In this document: positions 26,344-33,921 of the stretch, in pieces
Layout of the letters: every line of letters starts with the position of its first letter
Numbering within the stretch: the first letter of the stretch is position 1
From: Spirochaetaceae bacterium
GTDB lineage: Bacteria > Spirochaetota > Spirochaetia > SZUA-6 > Bin103
Reading direction: 5' to 3'
NCBI GenBank assembly: GCA_028820215.1
Contig: JAPPKD010000266.1
Coordinates: forward strand, 5,058 to 69,057
Length of the DNA: 64,000 nucleotides
Notes under the pieces: generated by a model
Seen by the model: the letters and a program-made list of their open reading frames with translations, nothing else
What the model was told of the DNA's origin: nothing
Database searches by the model: none
Position numbers and translations under genes: made by a program

Positions 26344-27252
26344 TCAGAAAATCCCGTGGCCGACCGAGCCCTTGGAGACGCGGTTGGCGATCAGCGTCAG
26401 CGTCAGCCCGACGACCGAATAGATCAGGCCGACCGCGGTGGCAAACGAGTACTGCCCCTGCATGAGGCCGATGCGGATCACGTAGATGTCGGTGATATAG
26501 GCGACCCGGCGGGTCGCGGGGTTGGCAAGATTCCAGATCTGGTCGAGGCCGGCCTGAAGGATCGCCGGGATCTGCAGCACCAGCAGGATGGCGATGATCG
26601 GCAGGATTCCCGGCAGCGTGATGTTCCACGCCTGGCGCAGCCGCCCGGCGCCGTCGATCTCGCCCTGCTCGTAGAGCTCGGGATTGATGGTGCTCATGGC
26701 GGCCAGGTAGATGATCGTGCCCCAGCCCACCTCCTTGAAGATCGCCGTGATCACCACCAGCGGCAGAAAGAAGGACTGGTCGCCCATCAGCGCGACCGGG
26801 TCCAGGCCGAACAGGCCGCGCACCAGGTTGATCGGGCTGTCGGCCTCGAAACCCAGGACGCGGTAGGTGATGCCGGCCAGGATCACCCAGGATACGAAGT
26901 GGGGGAGATAGCTGATCGTCTGCACCACGCGCTTGAAGCCGGGGCGCCGCACCTCGTTGAGCAGCAGCGCCAGGACGATGGGGGCCGGCCAGGAGAAGAC
27001 GAACTTGACGACGGAGATGCGCACCGTGTTGCGCAGCACGTACCAGAATTCGGAGTCCTGCAGGAACCAGAAGTTGTAGAACAGCGGCTTCGACCAGGGG
27101 CTCCGGAACGGGCCGAGCGAGGCGTTGAAGTCCCGGAACGCCAGCGTGATGCCGTAGATGGGCAGGTAGTTGAAGACGATGACCGCCGCGACCGCCGGCA
27201 GGGCCAGCACATACAGCCACCGGTAGCGCCAGAGGTACTGGAGGGCACCCAT
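26344..27252 (-). CDS. ABC transporter permease, LplB family
   Basis: This 302-residue inner-membrane protein has about six helices, the NYLPIYGITLAF motif after helix one, VVQTISYLPHFVSW, and the EAA loop LYEQGEIDGAGRLRQAW then ITLPGI. It is the first gene of a four-gene minus-strand operon that ends with the matching LplC. It should form the channel together with LplC (23151-24080) and receive substrate from the binding protein at 20114-21826. The promoter lies in the 92 bases before the divergent sialidase operon. Confidence 0.9.
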   Translation of the reverse strand: MGALQYLWRYRWLYVLALPAVAAVIVFNYLPIYGITLAFRDFNASLGPFRSPWSKPLFYNFWFLQDSEFWYVLRNTVRISVVKFVFSWPAPIVLALLLNEVRRPGFKRVVQTISYLPHFVSWVILAGITYRVLGFEADSPINLVRGLFGLDPVALMGDQSFFLPLVVITAIFKEVGWGTIIYLAAMSTINPELYEQGEIDGAGRLRQAWNITLPGILPIIAILLVLQIPAILQAGLDQIWNLANPATRRVAYITDIYVIRIGLMQGQYSFATAVGLIYSVVGLTLTLIANRVSKGSVGHGIF

Positions 27253-27344
27253 CGACCCCGATCATAGCGCCGCATGCCCGAGGCGTCCCGCGCATCCGTA
27301 TCGCCTGCCGCCCGATCGGGTGTAGGGTCGGCGGGGAGGCTCGC

Positions 27345-28556
27345 ATGCTCGATCTGAGACCCGACGCGGGAGCCGACCGGGTCGCGCTGGTGCGCGGAGG
27401 GCGCGTGACCTATCTGCCGGCGCGGCGGGTCGAGCTGGCAGCGGAGGTGGCGAGCGGCGGGCTGTGCCGGTCGATCCGGCGGTCGGCGAACGGCGACCTG
27501 TTCGTGATGGGGCCGGGCATCGGCCGGCGCGTGCTGCGCTCCGCCGACGAAGGGCTCACCTGGAGCTCCGGCGAGTTCGCGCTCGACCTGGACCCGTTCG
27601 AGCCGGCCGATCCGGGAAGCGAGCCGTGGCTCGGCGCGTTCGCGATCCTGCGCGACGACACGTTCCTGGTCCTCTTCATGGTCGACGACCACCTGCCCAC
27701 CCGGCGTGGCGTGATCGGCCGCTCGGAGGATCGCGGCAGGACGTGGTCGCTCGCTCCCCTGAACCCCGCGCTGCCGTCGCACACGCGCATGCAGGCGGCC
27801 AACTCCGATCTGCTGCAGCTCGCCGACGGATCGATCCTTCTGACCGTGGACGTCTTCCACGCGCCGGGCGGCGATCCCGCGGCCGATCCCGGCGCGCTGC
27901 CGGTCGAGCTGCAGGGGGTCTTCCTCTACGTGCTGCGCTCGTTCGACGGCGGCCGGACGTGGCCGAAAAGCTCCTGCGTGGCCATGCATGCGGCCGAGGG
28001 GCACCTGTACCAGCTCCCGTCGGGTACGCTCCTGGCCTGCGTGCGCAAGCAGCGGGGGCACCGGCAGCCCGGGGATCCGCCCGCGCCGTACGACCTGAAG
28101 ATCGCCTCCGGCTACCGGCCGCAATTCGACAGCGAGGAGCGCCGGAGCGAGCGCGACGAGGGCACCAACCGCATCAAGAACACCCACCTCACCGAGTCCG
28201 CCGACGGCGGCCGGACCTGGGTCGACGAGCGGCCGGTCACCTCGTTCCTGCAGTGCTCGGCGGACCTTGCCCGGCTGGACGACGGCTCGCTGGTGCTGCA
28301 GTACCTGCACCGCTACCCCGACGACCTCGCCCATACCGGCGTCCGCGCCCGCGTGAGCCATGACGAGGGCGCCACGTGGGGGGATGAGACCTACGTGATC
28401 AGCCAGGGCGTGGGGGAAGACCCCAATACCGGCTCCTCCTATCCCGGGACCATCGCCGGCGGCACGCACGGGATGATCACCGTGTGCGCCAACACCGTCG
28501 CCGGCCGCACGCGCCTGGAGGCCGTGCACTGGCGGCCGGAGGCGTCGGCCGCATGA
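27345..28556 (+). CDS. Sialidase-like propeller protein
   Basis: This 403-residue cytoplasmic protein has five well-formed Asp boxes: SADEGLTW, SEDRGRTW, SFDGGRTW, SADGGRTW and SHDEGATW. Strand pairs LQLADGSILLTVDVF and LYQLPSGTLLACVRK carry conserved residues of the exo-alpha-sialidase profile. It heads the plus-strand operon. Its last codons overlap the ATG of the following gene (ATGA at 28553-28556). It is the fourth of five related proteins within 12 kb, each too divergent by eye to be a recent duplicate. Confidence 0.78.
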   Translation: MLDLRPDAGADRVALVRGGRVTYLPARRVELAAEVASGGLCRSIRRSANGDLFVMGPGIGRRVLRSADEGLTWSSGEFALDLDPFEPADPGSEPWLGAFAILRDDTFLVLFMVDDHLPTRRGVIGRSEDRGRTWSLAPLNPALPSHTRMQAANSDLLQLADGSILLTVDVFHAPGGDPAADPGALPVELQGVFLYVLRSFDGGRTWPKSSCVAMHAAEGHLYQLPSGTLLACVRKQRGHRQPGDPPAPYDLKIASGYRPQFDSEERRSERDEGTNRIKNTHLTESADGGRTWVDERPVTSFLQCSADLARLDDGSLVLQYLHRYPDDLAHTGVRARVSHDEGATWGDETYVISQGVGEDPNTGSSYPGTIAGGTHGMITVCANTVAGRTRLEAVHWRPEASAA

Positions 28557-28626
28557 GCTGGTTCGCCAACTCGCTCGGCCTGCGGATGACCGCTGTGGCA
28601 GGCGGCCGGTTCGACGCGTGGACGCC
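28553..28626 (+). pseudogene. N-terminal remnant of a formylglycine-generating-enzyme (FGE)-type domain
   Basis: The ATG at 28553 overlaps the previous stop and reads MSWFANSLGLRMTAVAGGRF, the standard start of FGE-sulfatase domains (NSLGMxFVxVPGGxF). After GGRF the frame is lost. Continuing in this frame yields only 50 more low-complexity residues to a stop at 28771, while the rest of the domain resumes in another frame at 28618. About 60-70 residues of the expected domain are missing at this junction, which shows GACGC twice. Confidence 0.6.
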
Positions 28627-30162
28627 GAGCATGGCGCGTTCTGCGCGTGGCTCTCCGAACGGGAGGGACATACCTACCGCCTGCCGACCATCCACGAGCA
28701 CGAGTGCGCGACCCGCGCCGGCACCGATACCCTCTACCACTGGGGCGAGCATCCCGACGCGCGGCGCATGAACTACGGCGTGTCCATGATCGGCCACCCC
28801 ACACCGGCCGGCTCGTATCCGGCCAACCCGTGGGGGTTCCACGACCTGCTCGGCAACGTCTGGGAGATCTGCGCCGACGGCGACGGCTCGCTCACCCGCG
28901 GCGGCGCCTTCAACTCGCCGCAGCACATGACGGGCGCCGACGTGTTCGGCTCGTTCAAGTACGGAGAGCTGCGCTTGTTGAGCGTCGGGTTCCGGGTCGC
29001 CTGCGACTCCGGGGGCATCGGCGACGCGGCGCCCGACCCCGCCCGGGCCGTCGACACTCGATCGCCGATCATCGCCGCACGGCCGGCCGGCCTCGACGTC
29101 CCGCAGCTCGACATCACCGTCGGCGACCGCATCGACCTGGGCACGCTGCCGGGCAACAGCGCGCAGTTCATCGTGACCCGCCGCGGCACCATGATCCTGT
29201 GCGACCGCCGCTCCACCGACGGCGGCACGACCTGGGAACCTGCCCGGCCGCTGAGCGCCGACGGCGCCTACGGCCAGCTCTGCGACGGCACCGTCATGCA
29301 GGTCGCCGGCCAGGCCCGCTTCGCCGATCCGCGCGAGGGCACGGCCACCCTGGAGGTCTCCATCTCCACCGACGAGTGGCGGACGGTGGAGACCTTCAGC
29401 GCGCCTCTGCACGTCCCACTCGCCTCCACCTTCATACCGGTGCGCGGCTTCCTGGAGCTGCCCGACGGCAGAATACTGATCACCCTGTACGGCAACCTGG
29501 AGGGCGACCGCGTCTGGACCGCCTCGCCCGTGGCCGCCGAGCTGATCCATCGCTACAACTGGTTCAAGAACCGCGTGATCGTCGCCGAGTCGGACGACCG
29601 CGGGCGCAGTTGGCGCTTCCTGGCGACGGTCTGCTACCACCCGGAGCTCACGCCCATGGGCAGCAACGAGTCCGACCTGATCGCGCTGGCCGACAGCCGG
29701 CTGTTCGCCGCCATGCGCTCCGGCATCCACGGCCACCGCGACCTGCACGGGCGCGCGCACCTGGACCAGCCGCTGTTGACCGCATGGTCCGCCGACGGCG
29801 GCCGCACCTGGACCGACCCGCAGCGCGTGTACGTGGACGGCGAGCTGATCCCCGGCATCTATCCGCGGCTGCTGCTGACCGAGGGCGGCGTGCTGGCGGT
29901 GCTGCGCGCGCGCGGGATTCCGGGCGGCAGCGTGGTCTTCAGCCCGGACGGACAGGGGAGCGTCTGGAGCGACCAGGTCGTTCACTTCGACGGCGCGTAC
30001 GCGTCGGGCCAGCCGTACCACTGCGGCATGCAGGACATGGCGCTGATCGCACCGGATACGATCCTGGTGATCGACGTGATTTCACGGGACGGCTTTCCGC
30101 CGCGGCGGATTCACGCGGAGGGGCTGCCGATCACGGTCAGGAAGGTGAGCTCGCATGGATGA
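28618..30162 (+). CDS. FGE-type domain fused to a sialidase-like propeller (N-terminus disrupted)
   Basis: Residues 1-133 are the C-terminal two thirds of an FGE/EgtB/PvdO-type domain: AFCAWLSEREGHTYRLPT, then RAGTDTLYHWGEHPDARRMN, PAGSYPANPWGFHDLLGNVW, TRGGAFNS and SVGFRVA. The cysteines of true sulfatase-activating FGEs are absent. Residues 150-514 form a propeller with STDGGTTW, SDDRGRSW and SADGGRTW boxes. The GTG at 28618 lacks a ribosome site, so the gene is probably the displaced remainder of one that began at 28553. Either a deletion has broken it or the assembly has lost sequence. The last 8 bases overlap the next gene. Confidence 0.6.
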   Translation: MDAEHGAFCAWLSEREGHTYRLPTIHEHECATRAGTDTLYHWGEHPDARRMNYGVSMIGHPTPAGSYPANPWGFHDLLGNVWEICADGDGSLTRGGAFNSPQHMTGADVFGSFKYGELRLLSVGFRVACDSGGIGDAAPDPARAVDTRSPIIAARPAGLDVPQLDITVGDRIDLGTLPGNSAQFIVTRRGTMILCDRRSTDGGTTWEPARPLSADGAYGQLCDGTVMQVAGQARFADPREGTATLEVSISTDEWRTVETFSAPLHVPLASTFIPVRGFLELPDGRILITLYGNLEGDRVWTASPVAAELIHRYNWFKNRVIVAESDDRGRSWRFLATVCYHPELTPMGSNESDLIALADSRLFAAMRSGIHGHRDLHGRAHLDQPLLTAWSADGGRTWTDPQRVYVDGELIPGIYPRLLLTEGGVLAVLRARGIPGGSVVFSPDGQGSVWSDQVVHFDGAYASGQPYHCGMQDMALIAPDTILVIDVISRDGFPPRRIHAEGLPITVRKVSSHG

Positions 30163-31942
30163 GGCATCGGGGGGCATCGCACGGGACGGCCGCTTCTGGC
30201 ACCGCCCGCAGGGCGAGGGGGTGCTGCTCAGCGACCTGTCGCGCTGCGAGCCGCGCGCGGCGATCCGCTCCGGGCTGCGCGACGGCTGCTGGTACACGCT
30301 TGCGTACGAGACCGCCGGCGGCATCTCCGGCGTGATGGTCGGCATGACCGAGCAGAGCCGGCCGCCGGACCTGCGGCTGCCGCTGCCGGTCACCGGCTGG
30401 CACGCGATCTACCTGGGCCTGTACCGCGGCGGCATCGAGCCGGGCCAGCCGTTCAGCGACCCGTTCGGACTGGACGTGCGGCTGGCACGCGAGCCATGCG
30501 CCGAGCTGGTGCGCCCCAGCGTCGTGGACGGCACGAGCATGAACGCGTCGATCCCGGGCTCGGGCGGCGCGATCGAGGAGGTGTTCTGGAAGGCGGGCGA
30601 CCTGGCGGACGAGGAGCTGGTCGTCGCCTGTCCGGGGGTGGAGGCGCCGAGCGCCGCGCAGCTCGCCTTCGTGCGGCTGGTGCCGATGAGCGGGGCGGAG
30701 GTGGCCGAGTACACCGGCGCGGGCAGCGATCCGGCCACCAAGCTGATCATCGCCCAGTTGGACGGTCATTCCGGGTCTTCGTTCTTCGACGGCGCCCGCA
30801 GCGTCGACGACCTGCTGTCGATCTACGCGCCGCTCGCCGACAGCGACGTGGGCACGCTGTTCCTGGGCACCGGCGGCACGGGCGCCGGCTCGACCTTCTA
30901 TCCCAGCGCGGTGGGGACGCCGTACGGGGAAGGCGAGGAGGCATTCGTGTCCGAGCGGGCCGCCCGTACCGTGCGCAGCCTGCGCGGTTTCCTGGATCGG
31001 GGGATCGATCCGGTCAAGGTGCGGGTGGACTTCGTGCAGGCGATGGGGATCGCCGTGTTCCTGGGCTTCCGCATGGGGACGATGGCGGGGCCGCCGCCGA
31101 ACTACACCCACTCCGTGCCGTTCTGGCGCGAGCACCCGGAGCTGCGCTGCCGGGACAGCGACGGCCGCACCGTGGCGCGGCTGAGCATGGCCTACCCGGA
31201 GGTGCGCCGCTTCTACGTCGACCTGCTCCTGGAGCTGGCCGCGTACGGCGTGGAGGGCGTGCAGCTCATCTACACGCGGCGGGCGCCGTTCGTGCTCTAC
31301 GAGCCGCCGGTGATCGAGGCGTTCCGGGCCGCCCACGGCGTCGACCCGCGCGAGCTGCGCGGCGAGGTGGACCACCGCGGCGGCGACCCGCAGTGGCAGC
31401 TCGAGTACGGGCACGACGGGCGGCTGATGGACCTGTGGGCCGGCTACGTGACCACCTTCATGCGGGAGCTGCGCGCGGCGCTGGACGCCTCGGGCGCCGG
31501 CCGCAGGGTGCGGGTGGCGGCCAACGTCTGGCCGGACGACGACACCAACCGCGCGTCAGGGCTGGACCTGCGCACCTGGGCGCGCGAGGGGCTGGTGGAC
31601 ATCCTGGCGCCGGCGGCCGGCGACTCCCAGCACGGCAGTCTGGAATTCGCCTACATGCGCGAGGTGGTGGAGAGGACCGGCTGCGTCTTCTGCCCCGACC
31701 TGTATCCGCGCAACATGGCGGCCGGCGACTACCTGCGCCGCGCCGCGGAGGCGTACGCCGGGGGCGCGGCCGGCGTGTCGCTCTGGGACTGCGACCGCCG
31801 CATCATCACCCGCAGCCAGTGGAACACGATCCGCCGCCTCGGCCACCGCGCCGACCTGCAGCGGATGGCCGCCGAGCCGTGCGACCCGCTCATGCACCGG
31901 CTGCACCTGGTCGACGGCTGGAACCCCGCGCACTACACGTAG
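30155..31942 (+). CDS. Putative glycoside hydrolase with GHL10-like TIM barrel
   Basis: This 595-residue protein is cytoplasmic. The N-terminal 170 residues look like a beta-sandwich. Residues 180-560 look like a barrel: MAYPEVRRFYVDLLLELAAY, VEGVQLIYTRRAPF and EAFRAAHGVDPREL match the putative family-10-like (GHL10) hydrolases, in which an Asp/Glu after the VDGxxLD strand is catalytic. Here that strand ends QLIYTR, so the usual catalytic acid is not obvious. Later strands are VRVAANVWPDDD and GVSLWDCDR. It is translationally coupled to the FGE-sialidase gene and ends the operon. Confidence 0.5.
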   Translation: MDEASGGIARDGRFWHRPQGEGVLLSDLSRCEPRAAIRSGLRDGCWYTLAYETAGGISGVMVGMTEQSRPPDLRLPLPVTGWHAIYLGLYRGGIEPGQPFSDPFGLDVRLAREPCAELVRPSVVDGTSMNASIPGSGGAIEEVFWKAGDLADEELVVACPGVEAPSAAQLAFVRLVPMSGAEVAEYTGAGSDPATKLIIAQLDGHSGSSFFDGARSVDDLLSIYAPLADSDVGTLFLGTGGTGAGSTFYPSAVGTPYGEGEEAFVSERAARTVRSLRGFLDRGIDPVKVRVDFVQAMGIAVFLGFRMGTMAGPPPNYTHSVPFWREHPELRCRDSDGRTVARLSMAYPEVRRFYVDLLLELAAYGVEGVQLIYTRRAPFVLYEPPVIEAFRAAHGVDPRELRGEVDHRGGDPQWQLEYGHDGRLMDLWAGYVTTFMRELRAALDASGAGRRVRVAANVWPDDDTNRASGLDLRTWAREGLVDILAPAAGDSQHGSLEFAYMREVVERTGCVFCPDLYPRNMAAGDYLRRAAEAYAGGAAGVSLWDCDRRIITRSQWNTIRRLGHRADLQRMAAEPCDPLMHRLHLVDGWNPAHYT

Positions 31943-31960
31943 GCGGGGCCGGAGCGGGAG

Positions 31961-33043
31961 CTACAGCGCGGAGGCCACCAAGTCGCCGACCTCGGTGGTG
32001 GAATGGCCCATCCTGCCGGCCGACATGCTCTGCATCTTCGGCGTGGTGGCTTGGATCGCGTTCTCGACCCGCTGTGACGCGCGGGTCAGGTTGTCCAGCC
32101 CCTTCTGCTCGCCCGTGACCGACAGCAGCATCCCCATGGCGGCGATGGCGGCGATCGGGTTGATCACGTTCTTGCCGGTGTACTTCGGCGCCGAACCGCC
32201 CATGCATTCGAACATGCTGCAGCCGCCCGGATCGGGGTTGATGTTGCCGCCGGCGCTCACGCCCAGGCCGCCCTGAATCATGGCGCCGATGTCGGTGATG
32301 ATGTCGCCGAACATGTTGGGCACCACGACCGTGTCGTAGTACTCCGGGTTCTTCACGAACCACATGCAGGCGGCGTCGATGTGGTTGTAGTCGCGGGTCA
32401 CGTCCGGGTACTCGGGTCCCATCTCGTGGAAGGCGCGCTCCCACAGGTTGGCGGCGTAGGTCAGCACGTTGGTCTTGTGCACGAGCGTGAGCTGCATCTT
32501 GTCCTTGCGGCGGCGGCACAGCTCGAAGGCGTAGCGCAGGCAGCGGTCGACGCCGAAGCGGGTGGCGATCATCTCCTGGGTCGCCACCTCCTGCGGGGTG
32601 TTCTTGCGCAGGAAGCCGCCGGCTCCGCAGTACAGGTCCTCGGTGTTCTCGCGCACGACCTCGAAGCTGATGTCCTCCGGCCCCTTGTCCTTCAGCGGCG
32701 TGTCCACGCCGGGGTAGAGCTTGATCGGCCGCAGGTTGATGTACTGGTCGAGCTGGAAGCGGATGGCCAGCAGCAGGCCCTTCTCCAGGATGCCGGGCGT
32801 CACGTCAGGATGGCCGATGGCGCCCAGGTAGATGGCGTCGAACCCGCGCAGCTCGTCGATCTGCTGCTCGGTGATCACCTCGCCCGTGGCCAGGTAGCGG
32901 TCGCCGCCGTAGTCGAAGTCGACCCGCTCGTAGGAGATCCCCTCCAGCGGGGCCACCGCCTCCAGCACCTTGCACGCCTCGGCGGTCACTTCCGGTCCCG
33001 TGCCGTCACCGCCGATGACGGCGATCTTGATCGAATCGGACAA
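31961..33043 (-). CDS. Isopropylmalate/tartrate dehydrogenase-family decarboxylating dehydrogenase
   Basis: This 360-residue NAD(P)-dependent beta-hydroxyacid oxidative decarboxylase shows IAVIGGDGTGPEVTAEACKV at the start, NLRPIKLYPGV (substrate-binding arginine), VRENTEDLY, the catalytic Lys in LVHKTNVLTYA, and the Mg-binding DAACMWFV/NMFGDIITDIGA. The start is a TTG at 33043, chosen because GGGAGG lies five bases upstream and no ATG fits. It is isolated from any leuACD genes, so tartrate/malate or sugar-acid catabolism is more likely than leucine synthesis. It is divergent from the unknown gene at 33186. Confidence 0.8.
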   Translation of the reverse strand: MSDSIKIAVIGGDGTGPEVTAEACKVLEAVAPLEGISYERVDFDYGGDRYLATGEVITEQQIDELRGFDAIYLGAIGHPDVTPGILEKGLLLAIRFQLDQYINLRPIKLYPGVDTPLKDKGPEDISFEVVRENTEDLYCGAGGFLRKNTPQEVATQEMIATRFGVDRCLRYAFELCRRRKDKMQLTLVHKTNVLTYAANLWERAFHEMGPEYPDVTRDYNHIDAACMWFVKNPEYYDTVVVPNMFGDIITDIGAMIQGGLGVSAGGNINPDPGGCSMFECMGGSAPKYTGKNVINPIAAIAAMGMLLSVTGEQKGLDNLTRASQRVENAIQATTPKMQSMSAGRMGHSTTEVGDLVASAL

Positions 33044-33185
33044 CTGTTCCTCCCTTGTGCGGGCGCGATCCTACCAGATCGCCGGCCCGGCCGACACGGC
33101 GAGTTCGTCTCCGATCGGGGCGGGGACTCACGGCGCCGTGCGTCCTATGCTCGGGGGAACCCTTGAGAATCCCCAGGAGGCACCC

Positions 33186-33902
33186 ATGGCAGACGCATCG
33201 ACCGCGACCGACCACAGGACGCCCGGCTACGAGCGCTGGCCCGAGCAGAAGCGCCGGCGGCTGGTGACCGAGGAGTACGAGTACGAGTTTCCGTTCCACT
33301 ACGCGAACGTGACCGTGAACCGCCGCTTCTACCGGGGAAGCGAGTTCCACGGCGTGGAGATGAACGTGGTCAACTCGCCCAACGGAGTCGAGGGCTACTC
33401 GCCGATGGCCGCCGACTCGATCGTCGTCTCAGAGACCCATCCCATCGTCCGCATCGCCGTGATCGGCAGCGCCTGCACGCCGCCGGGCTACGTGCAGATC
33501 GAGTGCGACGTCCTCCCGGAGTGGCGGCAGCCCCCGGAACTGGAGGGCGTGATGCCGGTGCGCATGCGCGCCAGCGACCTCTGGGGTGGCCACCTGCGCG
33601 TGGACCAGTGGTACTCCAGGGACGAGCGGCCGGCCGACTTCAAGGGGGTCGCCTACGACCCGCTGCCGGAGGCGACCCGCGAGCGCTACCCGTTCCTGGG
33701 CGACGGCTCACAGAAGGCGCACTACCGGGAGTTCCCGCACACCGGCATGTCGTGCGCGATCTTCGAGACGCCGCCGAGCCGCAGGATCACCGTGATGGGC
33801 GGCAGCCAGCCGCCCGGCTGGCCGACCGACAACTATCCGGACGACCAGCACTACTCGTTTCGCACGCTGCGCACGATCGTCCGCCTGCCGGACGGCGACT
33901 GA
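33186..33902 (+). CDS. Conserved-looking protein of unknown function
   Basis: This 238-residue soluble protein is rich in aromatic residues. It starts MADASTATDHRTPGYERWPE and contains VTEEYEYEFPFHYANVTVN. No signal peptide, membrane segment or familiar catalytic motif can be seen. The start follows a clear AGGAGG site. It is divergent from a dehydrogenase gene (142 bases between starts) and convergent with the propeller protein downstream (stops 19 bases apart). Part of the sequence (HTGMSCAIFETPP) could suggest a cupin/jelly-roll fold, but this is not supported strongly enough to name. Confidence 0.55.
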   Translation: MADASTATDHRTPGYERWPEQKRRRLVTEEYEYEFPFHYANVTVNRRFYRGSEFHGVEMNVVNSPNGVEGYSPMAADSIVVSETHPIVRIAVIGSACTPPGYVQIECDVLPEWRQPPELEGVMPVRMRASDLWGGHLRVDQWYSRDERPADFKGVAYDPLPEATRERYPFLGDGSQKAHYREFPHTGMSCAIFETPPSRRITVMGGSQPPGWPTDNYPDDQHYSFRTLRTIVRLPDGD

Positions 33903-33921
33903 CCGGGACGACCGCCCGGCG

